Assembly (NCBI GenBank): GCA_029558835.1
Contig: JAKQDH010000042.1
Location: 1 to 59,705 of the forward strand
Direction: 5' to 3'
Source of the DNA: Planctomycetota bacterium
GTDB lineage: Bacteria > Planctomycetota > Phycisphaerae > UBA1845
Length of the DNA stretch: 59,705 nucleotides
Program-made: the position numbers and the translations under genes
Shown here: positions 18,856 through 26,550 of the stretch, in pieces
Layout: every line of letters begins with the position of its first letter
How positions within the stretch are numbered: position 1 is the first letter of the stretch
Notes under the pieces: model-generated
The model's input: the letters and a program-made list of their open reading frames with translations, nothing else
Told to the model about the DNA's origin: nothing
Database searches by the model: none

Positions 18856-18969
18856 CCTGCCGGAGATGTGAGCGAGGACTTGGTGTCGGTTCGGTAGCGC
18901 CACGCGGAACATGGTTCCCGGGAGGACCTGGGTGACGGTCCCTGTCAGTTCAATCGGTTCTTCCTTCAG
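18856..18969 (-). pseudogene. infA: Decayed translation initiation factor IF-1 (infA) fragment
   Basis: Minus-strand translation reads [16 protein letters not shown], then [20 protein letters not shown], which matches residues 3 to about 40 of bacterial IF-1 (typically KEEAIEVEGTVxEALPNTMFRVxLxNGHxVLAHISG). No ATG is present at the expected start (CTG instead), and homology stops after the HISG box; a shifted frame just downstream reads LIRLL, reminiscent of the next IF-1 block. It lacks the last third of the OB fold, so it is a remnant. It sits in the upstream region of dctP, next to repeat copy R1. Confidence 0.65.
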
Positions 18970-19000
18970 CGCGATGGGCCTATCGGGCCATAAGATCCCG

Positions 19001-19070
19001 GCGAGGCGCGCCTCAGACCGATGAGACATGCAGTCCAAAGGAACCGTGGGGAGGGCAGCGGAGCCCGGTT
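19001..19070 (+). repeat. Dispersed gene-end repeat, copy R1
   Basis: Contains the perfect palindrome GAGGCGCGCCTC followed by CAGACCGATGA and CATGCAGTCCAAAGGAACCG, closely matching the reverse complement of 51800-51869 (copy R2) over about 70 bases. It lies between the infA remnant and the LAB_N gene; no open gene ends in it on the plus strand. Confidence 0.7.
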
Positions 19071-19187
19071 TCCGGGGACCGGCTGCGGCCGAACCATTGT
19101 CAGTGGCCGGGAGGATGGCGACTCCGGCAATCGAGATCAAGCCTCTTGTGGTCTGGATTCCAGGCCGGGATCAGGGTTCAATGGGCC

Positions 19188-19577
19188 ATGGACTGGCTGA
19201 TCGAGTTGCTCTCGCCGGGCGGCAAGTTCCTGGGGATCGAGTGGCATTTCTGGAAGGTGGTGGGATGGCTCGGGAACGCGACGTTTTTCTCGCGGTTTCT
19301 GGTGCAATGGTATGCCACGGAGCGCCACAAGCGGGTGGTCATTCCTCCCGCGTTTTGGTGGCTGAGCCTGACCGGCTCCTTTCTGTTGCTGTCGTACGCC
19401 TTGTTCTACCAGCGCGATTCGGTGTTCATCTTCGCCTACGCGTTCACCTGGATCCCGTATGTGCGGAACCTGGTGATCCACCATCGGACCGCGGGTGTCG
19501 GGGAGCGGTGTGGGCGGTGTGGACAGCCGCCGCCGCCCGGGGCGAAGTTCTGTCCCGAGTGCGGATGCGCGCTGTGA
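19188..19577 (+). CDS. LAB_N-domain membrane protein with C-terminal zinc ribbon
   Basis: Start at ATG 19188 (an upstream frame start at 19146 adds 14 residues). The first ~100 residues form three short membrane helices with the lipid-A-disaccharide synthase N-terminal (LAB_N) pattern: FWKVVGWLGNATFFSRFLVQW, IPPAFWWLSLTGSFLLLSY, FIFAYAFTWIPYVRNLVI. The tail carries two Cys pairs (CGRCG and CPECG, 14 residues apart), a zinc-ribbon. Stand-alone LAB_N proteins are usually found near lipid A or polysaccharide genes, and their biochemical role is not settled. The zinc-ribbon fusion is unusual to me. Monocistronic by position. Confidence 0.8.
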   Translation: MDWLIELLSPGGKFLGIEWHFWKVVGWLGNATFFSRFLVQWYATERHKRVVIPPAFWWLSLTGSFLLLSYALFYQRDSVFIFAYAFTWIPYVRNLVIHHRTAGVGERCGRCGQPPPPGAKFCPECGCAL

Positions 19578-19584
19578 GGCGGGG

Positions 19585-20094
19585 CTAACGGCCGGCGGGC
19601 TTGGGCGCGGTCGGGGCGGGCGCGTTGGTCGACGCGCGCGGGCGGTTGGTCACAACGGGATAACGGGCCATGACCGGCGCGAATTCGGGGGTTCGCTCTG
19701 CGAACTGATGAAGCTCAGTCGAGAGTCGCTGGATCAGAGGAACGCTGTTGGTCTCGTAGTCGCCGACGACCTCGAGCATCTTGACGGCGGTGACCTGCAA
19801 TTCGTAGGCCTGGATGCGGAGGTTGCGGACTTGGAGCAGGAAGAAGACGTTAAGAACAGCGAGGGCGAGGATTAGGGCAACCAGAGCGATCTGGAACATG
19901 GCGCGAAGCGAGCGCACGGAGGAGGCCAGACTCGCGAGGGACTCGACGGCCGGCGGGGGATCGCGCCGGGGAAGAGGCGCTCCGGTGGGCGGGTTCGATG
20001 GGTCGGAGTCGATGGGCTCGGCCCAGGATGCCGGGCCAGGTCCCGCGTTCGAGGGGTTGCTGCCCGGGGTCTTGTTGGGGTCAGGGGTTGTCAT
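19585..20094 (-). CDS. Hypothetical single-pass membrane protein
   Basis: 169 aa. The first ~60 residues are Pro/Ser/Asp rich and presumably cytoplasmic; one membrane helix follows (MFQIALVALILALAVLNVFF), then a helical segment (VRNLRIQAYELQVTAVKMLEVV) and a Pro/Ala/Thr-rich tail. No family recognised. It starts three bases after the stop of the upstream small membrane gene (20097-20423), and the two share topology and a juxtamembrane Q/A-rich helix, which suggests they act together. Convergent with the LAB_N gene. Confidence 0.65.
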   Translation of the reverse strand: MTTPDPNKTPGSNPSNAGPGPASWAEPIDSDPSNPPTGAPLPRRDPPPAVESLASLASSVRSLRAMFQIALVALILALAVLNVFFLLQVRNLRIQAYELQVTAVKMLEVVGDYETNSVPLIQRLSTELHQFAERTPEFAPVMARYPVVTNRPRASTNAPAPTAPKPAGR

Positions 20095-20096
20095 GG

Positions 20097-20423
20097 CTAG
20101 CGGGGGTTGGGTCGGGTCTGGGCCGGCGAGGTGCTGCGAGGTTTAAGGCCAAGCTGCTCGAGCAAGGGGCCGTGGCGGAGGAGAAGCGCCGCCATGGCCG
20201 GACTGCGCTTGCTGTACTCGACGGCGTCCGACGCCATGGCTTGAGCGATCGTGCGGTTGCGGGAGACGAGGACGGTTTGCGCCTGGAGGCGCTGAGCCTG
20301 GATCTGGATGCGCTGGGCCACGCTCAGGGTGCGGACGTACCGGTAACAGAGTGCAACGCTCGCGAGCGCGCTCAGCAGCAACACGCCCACCAGCAACCCG
20401 GTGAGGGAAATTCTCTTGATCAT
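20097..20423 (-). CDS. Hypothetical small membrane protein
   Basis: 108 aa. One N-terminal membrane helix (LTGLLVGVLLLSALASVALCY) followed by a Gln-rich helix (VAQRIQIQAQRLQAQTVLVS), likely a coiled coil, and a Pro/Arg tail. Not recognised. Upstream partner of 19585-20094 with almost no gap; the pair probably forms a two-gene operon. Confidence 0.6.
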   Translation of the reverse strand: MIKRISLTGLLVGVLLLSALASVALCYRYVRTLSVAQRIQIQAQRLQAQTVLVSRNRTIAQAMASDAVEYSKRSPAMAALLLRHGPLLEQLGLKPRSTSPAQTRPNPR

Positions 20424-20503
20424 GTCGCTGCGACTCTAGCGGTTCGTCACCCGGAGTCCAATCCAAAACAGTGTCCCTGACCCCGGTCCCCGGTGAAACG
20501 AGC

Positions 20504-20530
20504 AGGCCGCTGCGGGTGGCGCAGCGGCCT
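20504..20530 (-). terminator. Hairpin after the PEP-CTERM gene
   Basis: Perfect 11-bp inverted repeat AGGCCGCTGCG / CGCAGCGGCCT around a 5-base loop, 28 bases beyond the stop of the minus-strand PEP-CTERM gene. There is no obvious U-run, so it may be a transcript-end stabilising hairpin rather than a strict intrinsic terminator. Confidence 0.6.
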
Positions 20531-20557
20531 GTCAGAGGGGGAAAAGCGGGTCGCTAT

Positions 20558-21340
20558 CTACTTGCGGCGCGCGATGCCCATCAGGGCGAGGCAGCCCAGG
20601 CCAAGGAGGGCCAGAGTCGACGGTTCGGGGACGATGGCGACGGTGACGTCGTCGTAGTAGCCGACGCCATTGGCGCTGCTCAGGCCGGATCCGACCGTGA
20701 CACGGTCGAAGGTGATGGCGCCGGCCGAGGCGGCGTAGTTCACGTCCGCCATGCCAAGAATGCCGTCGACGTAAAAGTCCACGGTGGTATCGCCGAACAC
20801 GGCCATGATTTCATGCCAGCCGGTGCTGCGGGTGGGCACGCCTTCGGTATTGAGAATGAACCAGTTGGGTCCCGGGCTGAACGCGACGCGGCAGGCGTAA
20901 TAGGTGTTGAGGTCGGCGATGGTCACGGACGTTCCGGTGAACAGGTTCTTGGTCGCCGTTGTGTCGTTGTAGGCGCCCACCGCGACGAGTTGTGCGAGCG
21001 ACGGAGCGTTGTCGCGGATGGTGGCGAACTGGCGCAGGTTGGCCTCCTGGGTCGAGTCGTAGAACCGGAACGACCAGACGAGGGGCTGTGCGTCGGAGCC
21101 GGAGACGGGGGTGATGTCATGGCCGCTTGCCTTAGCCGTGAGGTCCTGCTTGATGGACTGGGAGGGACTGAACGCCTGCTCAGTCGACAGAATGGCGCCG
21201 CCGCCGGTCAACCCGACACCCCACATAGCGTTGAAGGCGGCCTGGTCGATGTAGCCGTCGAAGTTGTCAGAAAAGATCGTCTGAGCGTTGGCGGCGCTGG
21301 CCAGCGCGAGAACTGCAACGTACACGAGCATTTTCTTCAT
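20558..21340 (-). CDS. PEP-CTERM sorting-domain exported protein
   Basis: 260 aa. A clear signal peptide (MKKMLVYVAVLALASAANAQ), a jelly-roll-like body (TIFSDNFDGYIDQAAFNAMW; WHEIMAVFGDTTVDFYVDGI, resembling a LamG-type fold) and a C-terminal sorting tag VPEPSTLALLGLGCLALMG ending IARRK. PEP-CTERM proteins are processed by exosortase and exported with extracellular polysaccharide in Gram-negative bacteria. Specific role unknown. A strong hairpin lies just downstream. Confidence 0.9.
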   Translation of the reverse strand: MKKMLVYVAVLALASAANAQTIFSDNFDGYIDQAAFNAMWGVGLTGGGAILSTEQAFSPSQSIKQDLTAKASGHDITPVSGSDAQPLVWSFRFYDSTQEANLRQFATIRDNAPSLAQLVAVGAYNDTTATKNLFTGTSVTIADLNTYYACRVAFSPGPNWFILNTEGVPTRSTGWHEIMAVFGDTTVDFYVDGILGMADVNYAASAGAITFDRVTVGSGLSSANGVGYYDDVTVAIVPEPSTLALLGLGCLALMGIARRK

Positions 21341-21442
21341 TTCTTATGCCTCCTGATGGTGATCTGACCTGCCATGCGCGAATTTTGCGGGGTGCCCCCG
21401 CTTTAATGCATAATTCTTGTCGCGGCTCACCTTCCGAGTCAA

Positions 21443-21472
21443 GCGCGAAGATTGACAGCGCGAAGATTGACG
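21443..21472 (+). repeat. Two tandem 15-base repeats upstream of cotH
   Basis: GCGCGAAGATTGAC occurs twice back to back, differing in the fifteenth base. It lies in the intergenic region between the divergent PEP-CTERM and CotH genes, where it could be a protein-binding site or simple slippage. Confidence 0.6.
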
Positions 21473-21502
21473 CGGGAGTTATTCGTGGGGTATGCGGGGG
21501 TG

Positions 21503-23188
21503 ATGCAGTCAGCAGGAAGCGACGAATCGGAGCATGGTGCTGTGAGCCGCCGGATGCCATCAGCGCTGTGGTTTCCGCGGGTGCGGCATCTGGCGGTTGC
21601 GGGCGTCGGGTTGGTGGTTCTCTCGAGGACGGCGTTGGCGCAGTCTCCGGCCGATCACTTCTATGATCCGGTGGTTGTGCAAACGATCCGTCTCGAGGTG
21701 TCGGCGGAGGACGTGGACCGGTTGCAGCGGGCGTTGCCGCGGCGGATCTACGTTCCCGGCACGTTTCGTTGGAACGATCAGTCGGTCTACCCGGTGGGGA
21801 TCCGGTACAAGGGGAACAGTTCGTCGGCGCCGGAATCGCCCCACAAGCGGTCGTTCCTGATCGCGTTCTCCGAGTACAAGCGGGGCCAGCGGTTCCTGGG
21901 CCTGCGGCATGTGGCGCTGGACAACGGGATCCAGTTCGGGAGTCTGTTCAGTGAACCGCTGATCACCGAGGCGCTGCGGGGGCTGGGGGTACGGGCGTCG
22001 CGATGCAATTACGCCCGGGTGTTCCTGAACGGGAAACCGGCCGGCGTGTACGTGAACGTCGAACGGATCGACCGTTCGTTTCTCGAGACCCACTTCCCAG
22101 CGGCCGACGGCCCCCTGTTCAAGGTGGACGAAGGCGGTCCGGGAGCGAATCTGCAGTATCTCGGGGGCGATGCTGCGCTTTATCAGAAGGCCTTTGAACT
22201 GCACTCGGGACGGGAGATCGAGGGCTTCGCAGCCCTGATCGAGTTCATCCGCGCCGTTGACAATCCGGTGGGGACCGGGGCCGCTCTCGAGCGGTGTCTG
22301 GATGTCGAGGCATTCCTCAAGACAACGGCGGTGCTGTTGTTTGCGGGTGCGTTCGATCAATACACGGGGTGGGGGGCGCACAACTACTATCTCTATCAGA
22401 ACCCTGCGGACCGGCGGTGGACGTACATTCCCTGGGACCTGGACGTCGGGTTTGCCGACAACGCGTTCGGTCGGGTGCCGGTGCTGGAAGGATGGCAGGC
22501 GGCATGGCCGGCCCCGGTTCCGGATCGACCTTTGATGGAGCGGGTGTTGGCCGATCCGATCTTGCTGGGCAAGTACCGGGAGTTGGCGCGGGGCATCCTC
22601 GAGACGTGGTTCCGGCCCGACGTGTTGATCCCTAAACTGCGGGCGTTGTCCGAGCAAATCCGACCAGCGATCGAGGAGGATCCGTACCCGTTGCGTCGGG
22701 CGACTGTACCGTCGGATCGGGGGATGGAAGACATTCGGGTGTCGATGGAGGAGTTCATCCGGAAGCGGTACACGCTGGCCCGGGCTCAGTTGGAGGCGCC
22801 CGGTGAGCGGCCTGCGGCGCGGCCGATGACGTCGGGCGGGGGGCAGGAAGCGCCAAGGCCCGGGCCGCCTTCGGCGGATTCGCCCAGCGGTTTGAGGGCG
22901 GTAAGGGTCAGCGCTGCCGGGGTCGAGTTGCAGTGGGTGGATCGAGCGCACGGAGAGATGGCGCATATCGTGCAGCGGTGCACGGGGGCGGATTGCGCGA
23001 ACTTCGAGAACGCGATCGGCCAGGGAGGGGAGGATGCGACCGGCGCGACGGACCGGAACGTGCAGCCGGGCACGACCTACCGCTACCGGGTGTACGCGGT
23101 GTTGGCGACGTCCTCGGGGCCGCGGGGGACCGGGGTGTCGAATGTCATCACGGTGACGGTGCCTGCGGAAGCTGGAGGCTCGAAATGA
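21503..23188 (+). CDS. CotH-like protein kinase family secreted protein with FnIII tail
   Basis: ATG 21503 or, better for a signal peptide, ATG 21554 (RHLAVAGVGLVVLSRTALAQ). The frame is open from a TTG at 21452. The body matches the CotH spore-coat kinase family: VGIRYKGNSSS, HKRSFLIAF, NYARVFLNGKPAGVYVNVE, LFKVDEGG, the YYLYQNPADRRWTYIPWDLD block containing the catalytic/metal-binding D-x-D region, and a C-terminal helical part. After about residue 450 comes a single FnIII-like domain (SGLRAVRVSAAGVELQWVD to VSNVITVTV). CotH proteins phosphorylate secreted substrate proteins; in environmental bacteria they are often secreted and of unknown target. Overlaps the next gene by ATGA. Confidence 0.85.
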   Translation: MQSAGSDESEHGAVSRRMPSALWFPRVRHLAVAGVGLVVLSRTALAQSPADHFYDPVVVQTIRLEVSAEDVDRLQRALPRRIYVPGTFRWNDQSVYPVGIRYKGNSSSAPESPHKRSFLIAFSEYKRGQRFLGLRHVALDNGIQFGSLFSEPLITEALRGLGVRASRCNYARVFLNGKPAGVYVNVERIDRSFLETHFPAADGPLFKVDEGGPGANLQYLGGDAALYQKAFELHSGREIEGFAALIEFIRAVDNPVGTGAALERCLDVEAFLKTTAVLLFAGAFDQYTGWGAHNYYLYQNPADRRWTYIPWDLDVGFADNAFGRVPVLEGWQAAWPAPVPDRPLMERVLADPILLGKYRELARGILETWFRPDVLIPKLRALSEQIRPAIEEDPYPLRRATVPSDRGMEDIRVSMEEFIRKRYTLARAQLEAPGERPAARPMTSGGGQEAPRPGPPSADSPSGLRAVRVSAAGVELQWVDRAHGEMAHIVQRCTGADCANFENAIGQGGEDATGATDRNVQPGTTYRYRVYAVLATSSGPRGTGVSNVITVTVPAEAGGSK

Positions 23189-24552
23189 CGTGTTCCTGGA
23201 CATTGCGGGGTCGGTTATTGCGCTGGGGTTTGCTGGTGTTGGCGGCGGGTTGCATCAGCGCCCTGGGCGGGCAACCCTCGCTGCCCGAGCCCAAGATGAC
23301 GTTCCTTGACAACGGCGAGGTCCGGATCGGCATGGACCTGGCCTTGGGCGGGGCTGTCACCCACCTTTCGTGCAAGGAACATCCGGGCAATCTGATCAAC
23401 AGCGCGGATCTGGGCCGGCAGATCCAGATGTCCCATTACTCGGGTCCCTGGCCCTTCGTGGCGGGCGGGAAGAAGCCGCATCCGGCGTGGGCTGGGTTGG
23501 GGTGGAATCCGATCCAGACGGGCGACTGTTACATGAATCCGTCGAAGGTGGTGGAGCACTCGAACGATGGGCGGGAGATCCATATTCAGTGCATTCCGAT
23601 GCAATGGCCGCTGAACAACGTGCCGGGGGATTGCCTCTTCGAGACGTGGACGACGCTCGAGGGACCCGTTGTTCATATGCGGTATCGGTGCACCAGCCGG
23701 CGCGTGGACACGACGCTTTATCGTCCCTGTCCGCAGGAACTGCCGGCGGTCTACACGATCTCGAAGCTCTGGCGGTTGATGTCCTACACGGGGGAGAGGC
23801 CCTTCACGGGCGAGGCCCTGACGCATGTGACCAACGACTGGCGGAAGCCGTGGCCCTGGACGCGGTTCGTGGCGACCGAGCGCTGGGCCGCGCTGGTCAA
23901 TGACGCGGACTGGGGGTTGGGGGTTTTCAAAGACGACGGCGGCGAATTCCACGGGGGCATTCACGGGGACGGACGTTCCGAGGATCCGAAACACGGCTCG
24001 ACAGCCTACGTCGCCCCGATCCACGTCGAGAACTTCGATCACAACATCGTTTATGACCATCGAACCGAGTTCATGGTTGGCCGGTTGGAGGCGATCCGCC
24101 GGCACTTCAACAACGTCGCCACGCGGACGCCGCCGGTCTGGCGTTTCCAGAGGGACCGGCAGCATTGGGTCGTGCGTGACGCGGCGGACCAGGGGTTCCC
24201 GTGGCGGGGTGAGTGGCGGATCCGGCTGGGTGCGCGCAAGGCGCGATTGGAGAGCCCCACCCACCCCTGGCGGGCCGAGGGCGCACCGGTGATGAGTCTC
24301 GAGATTGCGGTCACCGGGCAGGTAACGGCCGCACGCGTGTTCTGGAAGCGCCTGGGTGAGGCCGGCTTTGACTCGCGCAGGAGCCTCCTGGTGGAGCTGA
24401 GACCGGATGGCGTGTATCGCACCTGCCGGCTTGATCTTGCTGCGTCGCCTGAGTACCGCGGCCTGGTGATCGGGCTGGCCATTGAACCGGCGAGTGACTC
24501 CGGACCCGGTGATGAGATCGCGATCCGGTCGATCCGGATGTCGCGTGACTGA
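23185..24552 (+). CDS. Secreted protein of unknown function, coupled to CotH
   Basis: 455 aa from ATG 23185, whose ATGA overlaps the cotH stop. The frame extends upstream only as a shadow of cotH. A lipoprotein or signal sequence is visible (RLLRWGLLVLAAGC). The mature sequence is rich in Trp, Gly and His (SHYSGPWPFVAGG, WAGLGWNPIQTGDCY, DWRKPWPWTRF, WALVNDADWGLGVF) and predicted all-beta, resembling a polysaccharide lyase or mutarotase-like beta-sandwich, but I cannot name a family. Translational coupling implies a shared task with CotH. Confidence 0.7.
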   Translation: MTCSWTLRGRLLRWGLLVLAAGCISALGGQPSLPEPKMTFLDNGEVRIGMDLALGGAVTHLSCKEHPGNLINSADLGRQIQMSHYSGPWPFVAGGKKPHPAWAGLGWNPIQTGDCYMNPSKVVEHSNDGREIHIQCIPMQWPLNNVPGDCLFETWTTLEGPVVHMRYRCTSRRVDTTLYRPCPQELPAVYTISKLWRLMSYTGERPFTGEALTHVTNDWRKPWPWTRFVATERWAALVNDADWGLGVFKDDGGEFHGGIHGDGRSEDPKHGSTAYVAPIHVENFDHNIVYDHRTEFMVGRLEAIRRHFNNVATRTPPVWRFQRDRQHWVVRDAADQGFPWRGEWRIRLGARKARLESPTHPWRAEGAPVMSLEIAVTGQVTAARVFWKRLGEAGFDSRRSLLVELRPDGVYRTCRLDLAASPEYRGLVIGLAIEPASDSGPGDEIAIRSIRMSRD

Positions 24553-24715
24553 GATTCGACAACTTCGGGACGGTGCCGGAGCCGTAGCGCGCGGGCATGG
24601 CCGCCGTCGGACTGGGCGTGTGGTGCCTGTGCCGGACGCGGCGTAGGCGACGCTGAGGTCGACCCGATCGGGGTCGAAGGCCCGACGGCCTTCATGATGC
24701 TCTATTGTAGCTGTA

Positions 24716-24744
24716 TTGACAGCACGGTTCTTTCATCCTACCAT
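24716..24744 (+). promoter_or_regulatory. Sigma-70-like promoter of vapBC, leaderless start
   Basis: A consensus -35 TTGACA (24716-24721), 17-base spacer and TACCAT (24739-24744; four of six to TATAAT). Transcription would begin about 7 bases later, at or next to the ATG at 24751, so the antitoxin mRNA would be essentially leaderless; no Shine-Dalgarno is visible. Confidence 0.55.
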
Positions 24745-24750
24745 CACAGT

Positions 24751-24996
24751 ATGCGCACGACCGTGACCTTGGAACCCGACGTCAGCCGCCGGTTGCGGGA
24801 ACTGAGCCGGAGCCGGAAGCTGAGCTTCAAGGAGGCCCTCAACGCGGCCTTGCGACACGGCCTCGAACACATGCTGGCCCGGCCGAAAGCCAAGCCGTTT
24901 CATACCACGCCCGAGGACATGGGCGTCCTGGCCCATCTGAACTACGACAACATCGGCGACTTGCTCGAACTGACCGAGAACACCCCGCGGAAATGA
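24751..24996 (+). CDS. vapB: VapB-type ribbon-helix-helix antitoxin
   Basis: 81 aa from ATG 24751. The N-terminus MRTTVTLEPDVSRRLREL followed by KLSFKEALNAALRHGLE is a ribbon-helix-helix DNA-binding domain; the C-terminal part (FHTTPEDMGVLAHLNYDN to LLELTE) is the toxin-neutralising tail. Overlaps vapC by four bases (ATGA). Expected to bind the palindromic region around its own promoter and repress the pair. Confidence 0.9.
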   Translation: MRTTVTLEPDVSRRLRELSRSRKLSFKEALNAALRHGLEHMLARPKAKPFHTTPEDMGVLAHLNYDNIGDLLELTENTPRK

Positions 24997-25439
24997 TCCT
25001 CATCGACGCCAATCTGCTGCTCTACGCCGTCAACGCGGCGGCCCCGCAGCACAACGCGGCTCGCCGGTGGCTGGATGGGACCCTTTCCGGCACGGAGGAA
25101 GTCGGCTTTGCCTGGCCTGTGATCCTGGCCTTCTTGCGGATCGCAACCCACCCCGGCCTATTCCCTCGGCCGCTCTCGGCGAAGACGGCCACCGCCAAAT
25201 TGGACGCCTGGCTGGCGCAACCCGTCGCCCGGGTTCTCGACCCCAGCACCGAGCATTGGTCGCGGCTGGCCGCGCTGCTGCGGCAAACCCAATGCACCGG
25301 CAATCTGATCCAGGACGCCCATCTGGCGGCATTGGCCATCGAGTGCGGCGCCACGCTTTGCTCCACCGACGCGGATTTTTCCCGGTTTCCCGCTTTGAAG
25401 TGGCTCAACCCACTCGCGGACCAGGGCGATGCCGCTTGA
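24993..25439 (+). CDS. vapC: VapC-type PIN-domain ribonuclease toxin
   Basis: 148 aa. PIN-domain acidic residues are visible: D5 in LIDANLLLY, D108 in LIQDAHLAALAIE, and D126/D128 in STDADFSRF. The block FAWPVILAFLRIATHP is typical of one VapC subgroup in which the second-helix Glu is absent. It would cleave RNA (tRNA or rRNA) when released from VapB. Its 3' end runs into a minus-strand pseudogene, so the module probably landed in or next to that gene. Confidence 0.92.
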   Translation: MILIDANLLLYAVNAAAPQHNAARRWLDGTLSGTEEVGFAWPVILAFLRIATHPGLFPRPLSAKTATAKLDAWLAQPVARVLDPSTEHWSRLAALLRQTQCTGNLIQDAHLAALAIECGATLCSTDADFSRFPALKWLNPLADQGDAA

Positions 25440-25543
25440 GAGAGCCATTCGGGTCGCCTTCCGGATCCACGGCGTCCGCCGCCAGGCTCTGCTTAGCGTC
25501 GGCGTAATCGACTCCGGCGCGCGCAATGGCCTTGTGGATGGGA

Positions 25544-26134
25544 TCAGCAAGCCAATGCGGACTGCCTCCCACGACGATGATCAGCTTGGCCGTGTCCGAG
25601 CCGGTGGCGTCGGCGACGCTGACGGTCCAGGTATTGGTGCTGGTGGCGGTCGCGGGCGGGGGTTCCGGACAGGTCGCCGTTGGGAGCAACGACCAGCCAA
25701 GCCGGGCCAAGCCCGCGCGCGAAGGTCAGCGGGTTACCATCCGGGTCCGTGGCCGTTCCCACCAGCGTTCCGACATAGGCCGTATTGGGCAGTGCCTTCG
25801 GCCGGAGGACCGGGTCGCTGGTGAATGCGGGCGCTTGGCCGGGGGCGGGCGCCCCGTCCCAGGCGACGGAGAAGGCGACGAGCGGCGCGATGCCGGCGCC
25901 GGCGGCATCGACGAGGAGGTCGCTGCGGGGGACGCCCAAGGTGTCGAGGCCCGCCTCGAGGGTCGCCGGGCGCGCCGGACCCGCTGAGGGTCACGCCGTC
26001 CGCCTCGTGGGGATTGAGCACGCCGTTCCAGTCCTCGGCGTCGAGACGACAATCGATGCGGCGAGGGCGCGGGCCGTCGTGAATGCGACGGCTGCTGCCA
26101 GCAGCAGGGCTTTGGGATTCGGGTTCCTTGGCAT
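25544..26134 (-). pseudogene. Frameshifted, internally deleted relative of the cluster-head secreted protein
   Basis: From ATG 26134 the signal peptide (PKALLLAAAVAFTTARALAAS) is intact, then the frame slips near 26045: the next frame reads EDWNGVLNPHEADGVTLSGS, matching EEWDGIANPHAADGVTITGS of the protein at 53493-56630. A third frame resumes at PRSDLLVDAAGAG and runs through PAFTSDPVLRPKALPNTAYV, LVGTATDPDGNPLTF and APNGDLSGTP, matching that protein about 350 residues further on, so most of the N-terminal beta-helix-like region is deleted. Another slip follows at GTP (TNTWTVSVADATGSDTAKL). The 3' part ends against vapC. Confidence 0.75.
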
Positions 26135-26284
26135 GGGGTTCACGGTTCGGGTTGAGACGGCGCGTGGGTCGGGCCGCCGTTGGTTTGCGTTGACGTTCCC
26201 CTCGGGCTGGCCGCCTGAGGCGGCTCGGTGACGAGGCTCGTTCCCATATGCGGCTATCGTCACACGCATCCGCCGCCCCTCACC

Positions 26285-26312
26285 ATGTCAGAAACGCCAA
26301 AAGCCATGCGAA
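26285..26312 (+). promoter_or_regulatory. Operator-like motif, site A (upstream of the pseudogene)
   Basis: ATGTCAGAAACGCCAAAAG followed by CCATGCGAA. It shares CA(G/A)AAACGCCAAA and the spaced TTG/ATG-CGAA half with sites at 56713 and 33391. It lies 150 bases upstream of the pseudogene ATG and reads on the strand opposite to the gene, as the other two do. Confidence 0.55.
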
Positions 26313-26334
26313 CTGTGACGCTTTCGAGCCAATC

Positions 26335-26424
26335 CTAGCGAGGCGCCGGCCTCAGGCCTAACGAAGTCCGCGATCCCATGAAGCCTTCCTGCCTCTTCGG
26401 ACCCTTTCTTCCGCGCCTCGCTAG
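26335..26424 (+). repeat. Dispersed gene-end repeat, copy R5
   Basis: Bounded by a perfect 12-bp inverted repeat, CTAGCGAGGCGC (26335) and GCGCCTCGCTAG (26413). The interior AAGTCCGCGAT matches copy R4 (reverse complement of 50092-50106), and CTAGCGAGGCGC matches the end of copy R2. Confidence 0.65.
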
Positions 26425-26550
26425 AGAAGCTCTCCGACCCGCGCAGGCGCCGTTGGCCCGAAGCAGCATCGCGGCTCCGCTGGAAATGACAAAGATACTG
26501 TCATTATTCGTATGGCTGCCGGCGCGGCGCTCGGGCATGCTCGCGCCATC

